A DNA stretch of 64,000 nucleotides, taken from Pseudoalteromonas galatheae (GTDB lineage: Bacteria > Pseudomonadota > Gammaproteobacteria > Enterobacterales > Alteromonadaceae). The stretch spans positions 1,175,001 through 1,239,000 of the forward strand of contig NZ_PNCO02000001.1 in the NCBI RefSeq assembly GCF_005886105.2. The letters run 5' to 3'. This document shows, in pieces, positions 54,124 through 63,226 of the stretch. The translations under genes and the position numbers were made by a program. The notes under the pieces were generated by a model. The model saw only the letters and a program-made list of their open reading frames with translations. It was not told where the DNA came from and ran no database searches. Positions within the stretch are counted from its first letter, which is position 1, and every line of letters begins with the position of its first letter.

Positions 54124-55281
54124 ATGAAATACGTAGGTCTATTTTTTTTATTAATGACAACGGCAGTAAGTGCACAAACACTTCGTGTTGCTACCTTTAA
54201 TGTCAGTATGGAAGCAACGAACTACCAAGAAAAAGGGCAAGCAATTGACTCACAGAAGTTGAGTCAATTGCTACAAAATGGTCAGCACCAACAAATAAGA
54301 AATATTGCAGAAATTATTCAGCGTGTTCGCCCAGATGTGATTTTGCTCAATGAATTTGATTACATCGCTGAGCCAAATAAAGGTGTGCAGGCATTTGTAA
54401 ATAACTATCTAGCGCAACCTCAAGCGGACCAGCAGCCGATATCTTACCCTTACTTTTATATTGCGCCAGTCAATACTGGATTACCAACACCGTATGATTT
54501 AGATAATGACGGCAAGCAATCTAACTATGGCGGTGATGCCCAAGGGTTTGGGTTATATGAAGGTCAATATGGAATGGTTGTACTATCAAAGTATCCGATT
54601 AAAAAAGAGCAAGCCCGAACCTTGCAGACATTTCTTTGGAAAGATATGCCAGACCACAGGGTGACAATAGATCCGACGACGAAGCAACCTTGGTATAGTG
54701 AGCAAGAGTGGAAAAACTTGAGGCTAAGCTCAAAGTCTCACTGGGACTTGCCTATTGAAGTGAACGGCAAACTATTTCACCTACTGGCGATGCACCCAAC
54801 TCCCCCTGTGTTTGATGGTGAAGAGGATAGAAATGGCAACAGAAATCACGATGAGATCCGCTTAATGGCTGATTATATCGATCCCAAACGTAGCCAATAC
54901 ATTTATGATGATAATGGCGTCAAAGGTGGCCTTAAAAACGATGCACGATTTGTCATTGTCGGTGATTTAAATGCTGCTGATACAGGGGATAAACATAGAC
55001 CGGGTGTGATAGAGCAGCTATTAGATAACCCTAAGGTATTCTCGAACTTTACGCCACAGAGCGAAGGGGGAAGTGAACATAGCGAGGAAAGTGCGAGTCG
55101 CAGTTATACCGCACATTGGGGTGCACGCGTAGATTATGTTCTGCCTTCAAAATTCGGCTTTCAACTGGTTAACAGCGGGGTCTTTTGGCCGAGTAAAGAA
55201 GACCAATTATTCCGTTTAGTGGAAAGTCGCCATGCAAGTTCCGATCATCGCTTAGTTTGGATAGACGTGGAAGTTAAGTGA
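54124..55281 (+). CDS. Exported endonuclease/exonuclease/phosphatase-fold protein
   Basis: Signal peptide (YVGLFFLLMTTAVSA), then the EEP fold: LRVATFNVSMEATNYQEKGQ, RVRPDVILLNEFDYIAEPNK, YEGQYGMVVLSKYPIKKE, FHLLAMHPTPPVFDG, VIVGDLNAADTGD, ARVDYVLPSKFG and the closing SDHRLVWIDVEV. These supply the metal (Glu in LNEFD, Asp/Asn in GDLNA) and catalytic His. 385 residues. The substrate is a phosphodiester; whether DNA, lipid or phytate cannot be decided. Relatives in marine bacteria are secreted and may help recover phosphate from DNA (inference). It is monocistronic. Confidence 0.9.
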   Translation: MKYVGLFFLLMTTAVSAQTLRVATFNVSMEATNYQEKGQAIDSQKLSQLLQNGQHQQIRNIAEIIQRVRPDVILLNEFDYIAEPNKGVQAFVNNYLAQPQADQQPISYPYFYIAPVNTGLPTPYDLDNDGKQSNYGGDAQGFGLYEGQYGMVVLSKYPIKKEQARTLQTFLWKDMPDHRVTIDPTTKQPWYSEQEWKNLRLSSKSHWDLPIEVNGKLFHLLAMHPTPPVFDGEEDRNGNRNHDEIRLMADYIDPKRSQYIYDDNGVKGGLKNDARFVIVGDLNAADTGDKHRPGVIEQLLDNPKVFSNFTPQSEGGSEHSEESASRSYTAHWGARVDYVLPSKFGFQLVNSGVFWPSKEDQLFRLVESRHASSDHRLVWIDVEVK

Positions 55282-55387
55282 CTTCAGCGGTTGGTCAATG
55301 GTATCGCTATTACAAATTTAAACAATGCCTAACGGAACTAAACCGTAATAACCTCTAAGCTTGCACTGAATGGAACAGGAGAGTGTG

Positions 55388-55798
55388 ATGAAAAGAATTC
55401 TATTAAGTGTAGGTTTAGCGGTTTGGTTATCTGGGTGTGCTCATCATGATGATGTGCGCCCTTCTTCTGACGGTATGCATACTATAATGTTATTTGCCGA
55501 TAGCCGCGATGCTGGCAGTAAAGAAGCACTAAGGCAGGCAAAGCACTATTGTAAACAGACCGAACAGGTTGCGTATGTTGTAAATCTAGATATTATTTAC
55601 AACAGCGATACGCCTGAGAGTACTTATGTCACTCAGAATGGGCTGGCTAATGCTGTTGATGCAATGGGTATCGCTATGTGGATTTTTGGTAAAAACAGTG
55701 TAGACGACGCCGGTGCTGCCTTGACCCTCAGCGGAGGAATAGCTGATGGTGCGCTCGGGAAACCTTATGATGTGCGATTAAATTTCAAATGCAGATGA
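55388..55798 (+). CDS. Small lipoprotein, hypothetical
   Basis: 136 residues with lipobox WLSGC (signal KRILLSVGLAVWLSGCAHHD). The ATG at 55388 has AGGAG six bases upstream, so the open frame start at 55370 is not used. The mature part contains EALRQAKHYCKQTEQVAYVV, a helix-strand pattern with two Cys, one at the C-terminal end (KCR). Function unknown; not recognised. Confidence 0.6.
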   Translation: MKRILLSVGLAVWLSGCAHHDDVRPSSDGMHTIMLFADSRDAGSKEALRQAKHYCKQTEQVAYVVNLDIIYNSDTPESTYVTQNGLANAVDAMGIAMWIFGKNSVDDAGAALTLSGGIADGALGKPYDVRLNFKCR

Positions 55799-55833
55799 GT
55801 GAGTAAACTGCATACCTAACATTGCAGTATGCT

Positions 55834-56028
55834 TCAGTCTCCACCTTCTTTCGGTTTATTGTTTTTGGGTGTTACCTTATCTTTGTCAAAAGGCGCGGTT
55901 TGCTCATCGATTTTCTTTTTCATTTCAAATTTGGCGGAATATTTTAACAACGCAATGTTGCTCCAGATCACCCCTAACACACCAACAATGATCAAAATCA
56001 CTTGCCATGTCTCTAATTGATTATTCAT
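55834..56028 (-). CDS. DUF2897-like small membrane protein
   Basis: 64 residues: one membrane helix (WQVILIIVGVLGVIWSNI, then ALLKYSAKF) and a Lys/Glu-rich tail. The pattern W-x4-I-V-G-V-x-G-V-x-x-x-N-I-x-L-L-K is that of the uncharacterised DUF2897. The plus-strand frame across it (55829-56020) is a shadow. Confidence 0.7.
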   Translation of the reverse strand: MNNQLETWQVILIIVGVLGVIWSNIALLKYSAKFEMKKKIDEQTAPFDKDKVTPKNNKPKEGGD

Positions 56029-56171
56029 TCTACCCCCTAAAAGTTATCTATTTTTAAATTTGTCCTGAAATAGGTGGGCATTTTAGCGCGACTGTTGATA
56101 TTATTCACCACCTAGTCATTTCGCGATAATTATGCTGCATATATTTACATTCTGAGGATAATAGCGCATTC

Positions 56172-57506
56172 ATGGAACAAGTGTTAATTTGGCCTGCCCA
56201 GTATCCCATGCTGTTAAAGGGGTTAATCGAACAAAACGGTGCTTATATTCTAGATGCCATAGAGGCATGGCCGAATTGCCAACAAATTAAAGATGAGCAG
56301 GGTGTAACGACCACTGTTCTACCTCCTTTATTCTACCTTGCTTGGTTACGACCGCTAGAGCCGTTCGAAGCCTGTTACTTTCAACATATTGATGACTATG
56401 ACGACAAGCAGCGTCAATACGTTAATAGTGTGATTCAACACATTGAAGACAATGAGACCGATCAGGATGAGCTAATAAAAACACTTATTCAGCGCCTTGG
56501 TCAGTATTCAAATATTCAAGTCCAAGTACAGGATCAACACTTATCTTTTGTAGAATTGCTTTGTGACAAGCAATATGAAAAAACTTTAATTTGGTTATTA
56601 GAAATAGGAGTGAAATTTAGTGCGAAAGAAATAGTGTCTCTATGGTGCAATAGTTCGCAAGAAATTCACACCGCTTTGCTAACCCATCTTGACACTTGTA
56701 TGCTCGACCGTGCTGCCACCGCGAAGTTAGCTACGGATAGTCTGTTGGATGGGCAGCTGACGTTCGAACTGCTATGTGCCATGTGTGATGAAGATGAGGT
56801 GAGCGGCCTTTTGGAGCAAGCATTATTGTTTCAATTAACCCAGCAACAGGTGAAACAGTCTGCAATTATTACGCTGGTTACACAGGGAGCAAAAGGAACC
56901 GCAAGAGATAGCAGTGGGCGTTCTGCTATTATGCTGGCTGTTGAAAATGGTTTTGTGAGTGCGGTTGAAACCATGTTGCCACACCATAATGTTAATGAGT
57001 TAGATGAATCGGGCCGCAATTTAATGCATTATGCGGCGGCATCTAACTCGGCAGCAATGATAGAAATGATTTTTGAACATGGTGATGACCCAACACTCGC
57101 GGATATTCATGGTGACACCCCTTACCGTGTGGCGATGAAAAATCAGGCGCTTACTTCTAAGCAAACATTTGAACAGCACGGTATAATCGAGCTTTCTAAC
57201 GAAGCAAAGTATCAAAAAATAAAAACCGTCCATATTCTTTATGCCTTTGCTGCTATTTTATTACCACTTCAGTTATTTTTATTTTTTACTGATGAAGTGG
57301 ATGAAAAAACCATAGCAACACTTGTCACTACGGCTGCTTCTATTGCAATTTTTGTCTTTGCGAGGCGTAAACGCAGCAACCCTCTATATCCAAACAGCTC
57401 AACGCCTTGGTCACTCATCGGTGTAAATGCGTTAGCATGGCTTAGTATTGGTGTGCAGGTATTGTTTTCAGTATTGGTGTTGATAGCCGTACTATCATTG
57501 CAGTAG
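56172..57506 (+). CDS. Ankyrin-repeat protein with C-terminal membrane helices
   Basis: 444 residues. The N-terminal 230 are helical and without a named domain. Ankyrin repeats follow (about 225-350): GTARDSSGRSAIMLAVENGF, VNELDESGRNLMHYAAASN, and DPTLADIHGDTPYRVAMKNQ. The last 110 residues carry three hydrophobic helices (TVHILYAFAAILLPLQLFLF, TIATLVTTAASIAIFVFA, LIGVNALAWLSIGVQVLF). The protein is anchored to the inner membrane with its repeats in the cytoplasm, probably a scaffold; the partner is unknown. Ankyrin here is eukaryote-like in origin but common in Alteromonadales. A terminator follows. Confidence 0.85.
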   Translation: MEQVLIWPAQYPMLLKGLIEQNGAYILDAIEAWPNCQQIKDEQGVTTTVLPPLFYLAWLRPLEPFEACYFQHIDDYDDKQRQYVNSVIQHIEDNETDQDELIKTLIQRLGQYSNIQVQVQDQHLSFVELLCDKQYEKTLIWLLEIGVKFSAKEIVSLWCNSSQEIHTALLTHLDTCMLDRAATAKLATDSLLDGQLTFELLCAMCDEDEVSGLLEQALLFQLTQQQVKQSAIITLVTQGAKGTARDSSGRSAIMLAVENGFVSAVETMLPHHNVNELDESGRNLMHYAAASNSAAMIEMIFEHGDDPTLADIHGDTPYRVAMKNQALTSKQTFEQHGIIELSNEAKYQKIKTVHILYAFAAILLPLQLFLFFTDEVDEKTIATLVTTAASIAIFVFARRKRSNPLYPNSSTPWSLIGVNALAWLSIGVQVLFSVLVLIAVLSLQ

Positions 57507-57541
57507 TTTACTGTAACGAACTAAGCTGATGGATTGATGCT

Positions 57542-57579
57542 AAAAAGCGCAGTTGCTAAATTGAAGACTGCGCTTTTTT
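57542..57579. terminator. Bidirectional terminator between the ankyrin gene and DUF2069 gene
   Basis: AAAAAGCGCAG, a 15-base loop, then CTGCGCTTTTTT: an imperfect but long stem with T-runs on both strands, between convergent genes. Confidence 0.85.
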
Positions 57580-57600
57580 AATGTGGTTACGCAAGCGAGA

Positions 57601-58038
57601 TTATGACTCTTTATGTTCGTGAGCTGCCTTTTCGTCAGCGAGGTCTTCTTTTAACTTGCGGATCTTCAATCCTAACTCTTGACCTCTGTGCCTTGCATAG
57701 TAGGTACAACCAATAAACATGGATGTTGCAAAGCCAATCTCAAGCAGGACTAACAGAAGCTCGTCTGGAGATGTCCACAAAAGGGTAAAGCCATGGATAA
57801 AATAAAACATCACGATAAAGTTAGCCCAAGCATAAGTATAAGGCTTATCCTGTAAAATCCCTTTAAGCGGGAGTAATAAAGGTAAAACGTACACCACAAA
57901 GACAAAGCCCAAGCTGTAACCTTCTCTTGGTGCAAGCACAAAGAGCCAAAGTGGCATCAATATTAAAAGGCCAAAATACCCAACTAGCGCAAAGAGTTGA
58001 AAGCGTCTAGTGATAGGTTTTTTTGCAATTTCATTCAT
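57601..58038 (-). CDS. DUF2069 membrane protein
   Basis: 145 residues, four membrane helices. FQLFALVGYFGLLILMPLWL, LPLLLPLKGILQDKPYTYAW and YFIHGFTLLWTSP are the DUF2069 blocks. Function unknown. Its start overlaps the wrbA stop (58035-58038, ATGA), so the two are coupled. Third gene of the arsC-wrbA-DUF2069 operon. The charged tail is Lys/Glu-rich. Confidence 0.88.
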   Translation of the reverse strand: MNEIAKKPITRRFQLFALVGYFGLLILMPLWLFVLAPREGYSLGFVFVVYVLPLLLPLKGILQDKPYTYAWANFIVMFYFIHGFTLLWTSPDELLLVLLEIGFATSMFIGCTYYARHRGQELGLKIRKLKEDLADEKAAHEHKES

Positions 58039-58586
58039 GTTAACTTTTCCGCGATACGTAGCAGTCGACTAGCGGCTGCACGGCAAATTTTGATTTCGGT
58101 TTGAGTGAGCGAGACATTGTTTTGGCTGCCAGCGACGTGTGTAGCACCGTAAGGCGTTCCGCCCATTTCGGTCGCCAAAAGTTCTGGCACATCATAGGGA
58201 ATGCCTAACAACATCATTCCGTGGTGTAATAACGGTAAAGAGAGGTTGAGTAGGGTTGCCTCGTTGCCACCGTGCATACTGCTTGAAGACGAAAATACGC
58301 AGGCCGGTTTATCGATAAGCGCGCCTTTAAGCCATAAGTCGCTGGTGGTTTCCCAAAACGCTTTGGCTTGGGCTGCCATCATACCAAAACGTGTTGGAGT
58401 ACCGAACGCCAGACCGTCACACGATATTAAGTCTTGCTTTGTTACTACCACATCATGATCTTGGCGTTTCTCGAATACGCGGATCATAGCTTCCCCGCCT
58501 TGTGCCACTATGGTATCTGCAAATTCGTGCGCCATATTCGTCACAGAGCCATGACTGGAGTGGTATAAAATAAGAATTTTACTCAT
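58035..58586 (-). CDS. wrbA: NAD(P)H:quinone oxidoreductase WrbA-like
   Basis: 183-residue flavodoxin-fold enzyme. ILILYHSSHGSVTNMAHEFA is the FMN loop, AFGTPTRFGMMAAQAKAFWE is the second binding segment, and EMGGTPYGATHVAG is typical of WrbA. It reduces quinones with two electrons and protects against oxidative stress. It is slightly shorter than E. coli WrbA (198). The stop of arsC overlaps its start by one base (58586), so it is the second gene of the operon. Confidence 0.9.
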   Translation of the reverse strand: MSKILILYHSSHGSVTNMAHEFADTIVAQGGEAMIRVFEKRQDHDVVVTKQDLISCDGLAFGTPTRFGMMAAQAKAFWETTSDLWLKGALIDKPACVFSSSSSMHGGNEATLLNLSLPLLHHGMMLLGIPYDVPELLATEMGGTPYGATHVAGSQNNVSLTQTEIKICRAAASRLLRIAEKLT

Positions 58587-58933
58587 TACAGGATATCAAG
58601 CACTGACTCTGGGGGTCTACCAATCGCTGCCTTGTCATCGTTGACAACGATAGGACGCTCAATTAGTTTTGGATTTTCGAGCATTGCTGTGCGCAGTGTC
58701 GTTTCGTCTGAGTCTTTCGATAGTCCAAGCTCTTTGTAGAGCGTTTCTTTGCTACGGATGAGTTGGTGAGCTGAGCTAAACCCAAGTTTAGAAAGTAAAT
58801 TAGCTAAAGTGTCACTATCGATTGGCGTCTTTAGATATTCAATAACGATAGGATTAACGCCATTGGACTCCAGTAAAGCTAGGGTTTCACGTGATTTTGA
58901 ACAGCGCGGGTTGTGATAGATTTCTACTGACAT
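58586..58933 (-). CDS. ArsC/YfgD-family thioredoxin-fold reductase
   Basis: 115 residues with the arsenate reductase fold: YHNPRCSKSRETLALLESN (Cys11 as nucleophile), IEYLKTPIDSDTLANLL, and NPKLIERPIVVNDDKAAIGR with the conserved Arg. It could reduce arsenate via glutaredoxin, but since the gene sits next to bepA, it probably equals E. coli YfgD, whose role is not fixed. First gene of the arsC-wrbA-DUF2069 operon. Confidence 0.9.
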   Translation of the reverse strand: MSVEIYHNPRCSKSRETLALLESNGVNPIVIEYLKTPIDSDTLANLLSKLGFSSAHQLIRSKETLYKELGLSKDSDETTLRTAMLENPKLIERPIVVNDDKAAIGRPPESVLDIL

Positions 58934-59041
58934 TATTTTGCTCTAATTCGTAATGTAAACGGATCATAGCTTAATGTCGAGGTGACGAAAAGCGATGCGC
59001 AAGAAATTTGGCTTAAATACGTTTTTACTATTGCTGTAAGC

Positions 59042-59068
59042 AATCGCTAAGCCTACAGCTTAGCGATT
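59042..59068. terminator. Perfect hairpin at the bepA 3' end
   Basis: AATCGCTAAGC-CTACA-GCTTAGCGATT: an 11-bp perfect stem whose loop holds the bepA stop codon. No T-run follows on the minus strand, so it may attenuate read-through into arsC rather than end transcription. Confidence 0.55.
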
Positions 59069-60504
59069 TCTTTTTGCATATTACGATATTGGCTAAGTAG
59101 CGCTTTCAGCCTAGTACGTTTGATATCTTCGTTATCTTCGACGTGATTAAGTGCACGTTGTACTTCATCCGCAGCTTTTGTGAATGCGCCGTATTGCGCG
59201 TAAACGCCAGCTTTTGATTCATGGTACGCGGCCTTGTTTTCTTGTGCTTCATAGGTTTGTGTGAGCAAATCACGAGCGAGAATATGATCCGGTTTCTCAA
59301 GCAAGAAGATCTTGAGTAGCTGCTCAGCAACTTCATACTGTTTTGCTTTTATTGCGGCATTGGCGTAATTCAGCGTGATAACTTGGTTATTGGGTCTAAG
59401 TTGATGTTGGGCTTGAAGCATCTCAACTGCTTTAGCAGATCTGTCCGTTGCAATTAAATAATCGGTATACACATCAAGGTAGAAGAGGTTATTCGGATCT
59501 TTTGCTAGTAACTCATCTAATAGTTTGCCAGCTTCCTCGTATCTTTTCTGGTCGAGTAAGGTGATTGCTAATCCGTACTGTAGTGCGCGTTTGTCGAGAT
59601 CTGCAGAGCGATTTAAGGAGTTTCTAAAAAAGGCTTCTCCAGCATCTTCTGCATAATAGTATCGAGCAAGTACACGACTTTTAGCCAATGCATAGGAGAG
59701 GCTTGAAGGATAATGCTTTTTCTCGAATTGTTGTGCCCTAAGCCTAACATCTGATACTCGACTGTCGGGTAATGGGTGTGTAAGCAAAAAGGCGGGGGGT
59801 TTATTTTTAAAGCGAATTTGATCCGAGAGTTTAGTTAAAAATTCACTGGCTGCATAGGGGTCAAAACCTGCTTTATGTAATGTATTCATACCAAACCGAT
59901 CGGCTTCCTGCTCTGCTTTTCGGCTATGCGTTAACTGGTTTAATGAAGACTGGGTCTGGCTTGCGGATAAGATAGCGATACCCGCATCTGGGGCAACAAC
60001 GGTTGCCAAAATACCAGTAATAAGCCCCGCGATGGTTAAGGCGCTGTTGTCTTTTGCGTTTTGTACTCGGCGTGCTAAATGTCGCTGAGTTACGTGTGCA
60101 ATTTCGTGGCCAATAACGGATGCTAATTGGCTCTCGTTATCAGATTGTGCAATGAGTCCGGTATGTACTCCTACATGACCCCCATAAAAAGCAAAAGCAT
60201 TAATATCTTTATTATTTATCCAAAAAAAGGTAAATGGAAAGCGCACGTCATTAGCGTTGGCGACGAGGCGATTGCCCAGACTGGTTAAATACTCTTCAAG
60301 AACGGGATCGCCAACCACAGGAGAGCGGGAGCGCAGCTGCATCATCATGACTTCGCCAATCGCTTGCTCTTTTTCAATAGGTAGTACTTGGAGAGCCGAA
60401 GTTCCTAAGTCTGGTAACTTCAGCTCCGTTTGTGCAATAGCGCTACTGGATGTCGCGAGCGCAAACGTTAAAACGATTGAATTTAATAGGGGTTTTAACC
60501 GCAT
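59053..60504 (-). CDS. bepA: Outer-membrane assembly metalloprotease/chaperone BepA
   Basis: Periplasmic M48 peptidase of 483 residues. A signal peptide is followed by HEIAHVTQRH (zinc site HExxH), EADRFGMNTLHKAGFD (third ligand), and HPLPDSRVSDVRLRA; the C-terminal half is TPR (about 290-470; NSLNRSADLDKRALQYGLAI, RYEEAGKLLDELLAKDPNNLF). BepA aids LptD folding and removes misassembled outer membrane proteins. The E. coli order is perM, bepA, yfgD; the same set stands here, supporting the name. The hypothetical gene upstream ends 2 bp before the start. Confidence 0.95.
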   Translation of the reverse strand: MRLKPLLNSIVLTFALATSSSAIAQTELKLPDLGTSALQVLPIEKEQAIGEVMMMQLRSRSPVVGDPVLEEYLTSLGNRLVANANDVRFPFTFFWINNKDINAFAFYGGHVGVHTGLIAQSDNESQLASVIGHEIAHVTQRHLARRVQNAKDNSALTIAGLITGILATVVAPDAGIAILSASQTQSSLNQLTHSRKAEQEADRFGMNTLHKAGFDPYAASEFLTKLSDQIRFKNKPPAFLLTHPLPDSRVSDVRLRAQQFEKKHYPSSLSYALAKSRVLARYYYAEDAGEAFFRNSLNRSADLDKRALQYGLAITLLDQKRYEEAGKLLDELLAKDPNNLFYLDVYTDYLIATDRSAKAVEMLQAQHQLRPNNQVITLNYANAAIKAKQYEVAEQLLKIFLLEKPDHILARDLLTQTYEAQENKAAYHESKAGVYAQYGAFTKAADEVQRALNHVEDNEDIKRTRLKALLSQYRNMQKEIAKL

Positions 60505-60505
60505 T

Positions 60506-61183
60506 TTAATCCCTTTTAAGATCTTCTCCGAGCATGATCCTAGCTAAGTCGACCTCATCATTGCATGCTCGAGCATCTTTTTCACAAAGTTGGTAAAAAT
60601 CTTTTATTGAGACACCACCAACGCTGGTGATGTTCAATTCTTTTTGCAAAAACGTCACTGTCATATGCAGCACTTTATGCGCATGAAGTATTAAGGCTTT
60701 GTCAGCTATATCACCACGTTCAAAGTAAAACGCAATGAACTTATGGAGCTGGTTAATACGCAGTAAGTTTTTCATCGTGTGCGGATCCCACACTCGGAAT
60801 TCTAAAAAACGATTATCTTTAACATAGGCATCAATCTTGGTACCTTTGGCTATTGGGTAAGCCCACAGCTCAAAGCCTCTTTCAGTAAATGCTTGGTGTA
60901 ATGCTATTTGAGGTTTATTGTCACAGTGGATTATGCCACTGTCGTCTTCATAACCACCTAATAGGTCGATATTCCAGTTTCGCTTATCTAGCAAACGTTT
61001 GACTGCGTTATCAAAGCCGTGATGGAGCAGACCTTCACATTCACTCACTGCTGAGGCAACAAGGTGATAAAATGGTGGTAGTTCACCCCAATTAATTTGC
61101 TTTTTGTACCAATTTATTTCTTTTAATGTTGGATTGGCTGGCAATCGGGCCTTATTATTAACGCCTGGCATTAAGATTCCCAA
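60506..61183 (-). CDS. Hypothetical soluble protein upstream of bepA
   Basis: 225 residues, not recognised. No signal peptide or membrane helix. Contains INWYKKQINWGELPPFYHLV, NWNIDLLGGYEDDSGIIHCD, FRVWDPHTMKNLLRINQLHK and several Cys and His, so a metal or enzyme role is conceivable. It ends 1 bp before bepA and so is almost surely co-transcribed with it. It diverges from tusA. Confidence 0.6.
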   Translation of the reverse strand: MGILMPGVNNKARLPANPTLKEINWYKKQINWGELPPFYHLVASAVSECEGLLHHGFDNAVKRLLDKRNWNIDLLGGYEDDSGIIHCDNKPQIALHQAFTERGFELWAYPIAKGTKIDAYVKDNRFLEFRVWDPHTMKNLLRINQLHKFIAFYFERGDIADKALILHAHKVLHMTVTFLQKELNITSVGGVSIKDFYQLCEKDARACNDEVDLARIMLGEDLKRD

Positions 61184-61236
61184 GAAGTAGAGTATGCTAT
61201 TAAGAATAAACCATCAACGCCTTGAGGGCTACTGCA

Positions 61237-61488
61237 TTGAGTGATTTGTGTGGCGCCAAAACAACCAAAGTTGTACATGATTTGCGAGAATTTACCTGTC
61301 CTGCATTATTTGTTCAGTTTAAGTGGCGGTTAAAGCGACATGACTATACTCTAGGCAAACTTAAACTGCTGATGAGTCAGGAACAAAGCTTGTTAGATAT
61401 CAAAAAGTATTTGGATGGTAACGCAATCAGTTACCAAATTATTGAACTAAAGGGTGAAGAAGTGTGTTTGGAGATCATGGATGTTTGA
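61237..61488 (+). CDS. TusA-like sulphur-carrier protein, variant motif
   Basis: 83 residues, TusA/SirA fold. The active Cys is in HDLREFTCPALFVQFKWRLK. Real TusA has CPxP, here it is CPAL, so the second Pro is missing. The frame opens at a TTG at 61222, but TTG at 61237 has GAGGG eight bases upstream and gives a normal start. The stop overlaps the perM start by 8 bp, so translation is coupled. TusA proteins carry persulphide; the same TusA-PerM pairing exists in Vibrio. Its role is unproven. Confidence 0.75.
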   Translation: MSDLCGAKTTKVVHDLREFTCPALFVQFKWRLKRHDYTLGKLKLLMSQEQSLLDIKKYLDGNAISYQIIELKGEEVCLEIMDV

Positions 61489-62548
61489 ATTAGTCAAAGC
61501 GTGGTATATCAAGAAGTTTTCAGATCCGCATTCAGTCACGCTATTGCTGATGCTAGTTGCTTCGGTTGCGTTACTGTACTTTTTTGGCAGCTATGTCATG
61601 CCGGTGCTGGTGGCAATCGTGATAGCCTACTTGTTAGAGTGGCCAGTGAATAAGCTAACTCGGGTGACTGGCAGCAGGGTGTTATCAGCTGTCGTCGTGA
61701 TGGCTGTATTTGTCGGTATTACCTTGGGTTTGGTATTTGGTATCGTTCCTGTTTTGTGGCAACAATTGAGCAATTTACTCCAAGAAAGCCCAACTATGGT
61801 TGAAGAAGGAAAAGATTTCCTCTTACATTTACCCGAATACTATCCGACTTTGATCTCTACCACTCAGGTTCAAGCAATTGTTACCTCGGTAGAAAATAAA
61901 TTACTAGAGCTTGGTGAAGTCATTGTCTCAGCCTCGCTTACTTCATTAAGAGATGTGGTTGCATGGATGATTTATTTGGTGCTAGTGCCACTACTCGCTT
62001 TTTTCATGTTGAAAGACAAGTCAGAGCTGACGTCCGGAATCTCAAAAATAATACCTAAAGACAGAAAGCTCATTTCGCAAGTGTGGCATGAAATGGACCA
62101 GCAGATCATGAATTATATTCGGGGTAAGGTTTTCGAGATTGTTATCGTGGGTTTGGTGAGCTTTGTGACCTTTTCTATATTGGAGTTGCGCTATGCTGCA
62201 TTATTAGGCACTTTGGTAGGGCTTTCTGTACTTATTCCATTTGTCGGTGCTGCACTGGTTACATTGCCTGTTGCTGCTGTTGCGCTATTTCAATTTGGTC
62301 TTGCGCCAGAGTTTTGGACTATCGTTATTGCGTACAGCATAATTCAAGCGTTAGACGGCAATGTTTTGGTACCGTTACTGTTTTCTGAAGCCGTGGATCT
62401 CAACCCTGTTTATATTATTGTCGCAGTGTTGTTCTTTGGCGGCCTTTGGGGTTTTTGGGGGGTGTTCTTTGCCATTCCATTGGCATCCCTTGTCAAAGCA
62501 CTGATAAACGCATGGTCGAGTAAGAGTGAAGAATTGCTGGCCAAATAA
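61481..62548 (+). CDS. perM: AI-2E family transporter PerM
   Basis: 355 residues, seven or eight membrane helices. VLVAIVIAYLLEWPVNKLTR, the long cytoplasmic linker (QVWHEMDQQIMNYIRGKVFE), SLTSLRDVVAWMIYLVLVPL and LSVLIPFVGAALVTLPVAAV are the PerM/UPF0118 blocks. The family includes the AI-2 exporter TqsA; the substrate here is unknown. ATG at 61481 has GGAG seven bases upstream and overlaps tusA; the longer frame is not needed. Lies beside bepA as in E. coli. Confidence 0.92.
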   Translation: MFELVKAWYIKKFSDPHSVTLLLMLVASVALLYFFGSYVMPVLVAIVIAYLLEWPVNKLTRVTGSRVLSAVVVMAVFVGITLGLVFGIVPVLWQQLSNLLQESPTMVEEGKDFLLHLPEYYPTLISTTQVQAIVTSVENKLLELGEVIVSASLTSLRDVVAWMIYLVLVPLLAFFMLKDKSELTSGISKIIPKDRKLISQVWHEMDQQIMNYIRGKVFEIVIVGLVSFVTFSILELRYAALLGTLVGLSVLIPFVGAALVTLPVAAVALFQFGLAPEFWTIVIAYSIIQALDGNVLVPLLFSEAVDLNPVYIIVAVLFFGGLWGFWGVFFAIPLASLVKALINAWSSKSEELLAK

Positions 62549-62554
62549 CCTCGT

Positions 62555-63211
62555 TCAGCCTATTGATAGTGTAACTTGTTGATAGGCTGAAAAAATGTTT
62601 TGCGCTTCGGGTTTGCCTTTGGCAACTCGTGCATAATGCTCCAGCGTTTTCTCTAAATAGCGTTTGGAAAGCGTACCTTGTTGCCAAATCGCTTTGCCTA
62701 ATGGAGTTATGGCAGCGCCAGTCTTACCTGAAGTGAGATAGAGTACTTCGTAAATACGTCGATTTTCCTCAACCAGTGATTCATGGATCAGCTTAAGTGG
62801 CAAAGATTGTAAGGTTTGCCTCAGGGTATAATGATGATGAACTGGGCAAAGCAAGAAATCGACCTCGTCAGGTAATTTGTGGCAAAGGCTTGTCATCAGT
62901 TCTGCGGTTAAGTCGCCGCCAACACCTGCGATGATCACTAACTGCCTGCCTGAGTGCTGTGCAAGAGGGAGCTTCGCAACGTCTTGGGTGTAAAGGCTAT
63001 AGCGCGCTTCAGCTTCTGGAAAGAAGCGTGCGAGATCTAGTTTCACTTTCGCGATAAGCGCTGGGACTACATCAACAAAGTGTATGTGCGCTTGGCTCGA
63101 GTCTAAAAATTGTGCACCAAGCTGGCCATGATCGCAGCAGCAGTCCCAAATATGTTGATAGTCTTCAGTAACAACGTCATGTAAAGTCTGTAAGCGTTTT
63201 CCAAGCTTCAA
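62555..63211 (-). CDS. trmK: TrmK-family tRNA (adenine-N1)-methyltransferase
   Basis: 218 residues with a class I methyltransferase fold: KLGKRLQTLHDVVTEDYQHI, DCCCDHGQLGAQFL (motif I; canonical TrmK has DIGSDHAYLP), HIHFVDVVPALIAKVKLDL, VIIAGVGGDLTAELMTSL (motif with the catalytic GMGG-like segment), and PVHHHYTLRQTLQSLPLKLI. The family methylates A22 in tRNA with SAM. The Cys-rich motif I is unusual. Convergent with perM with a 6-bp gap; ends against the membrane gene downstream. Confidence 0.85.
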   Translation of the reverse strand: MKLGKRLQTLHDVVTEDYQHIWDCCCDHGQLGAQFLDSSQAHIHFVDVVPALIAKVKLDLARFFPEAEARYSLYTQDVAKLPLAQHSGRQLVIIAGVGGDLTAELMTSLCHKLPDEVDFLLCPVHHHYTLRQTLQSLPLKLIHESLVEENRRIYEVLYLTSGKTGAAITPLGKAIWQQGTLSKRYLEKTLEHYARVAKGKPEAQNIFSAYQQVTLSIG

Positions 63212-63226
63212 GTGGACTCCTTTTAT

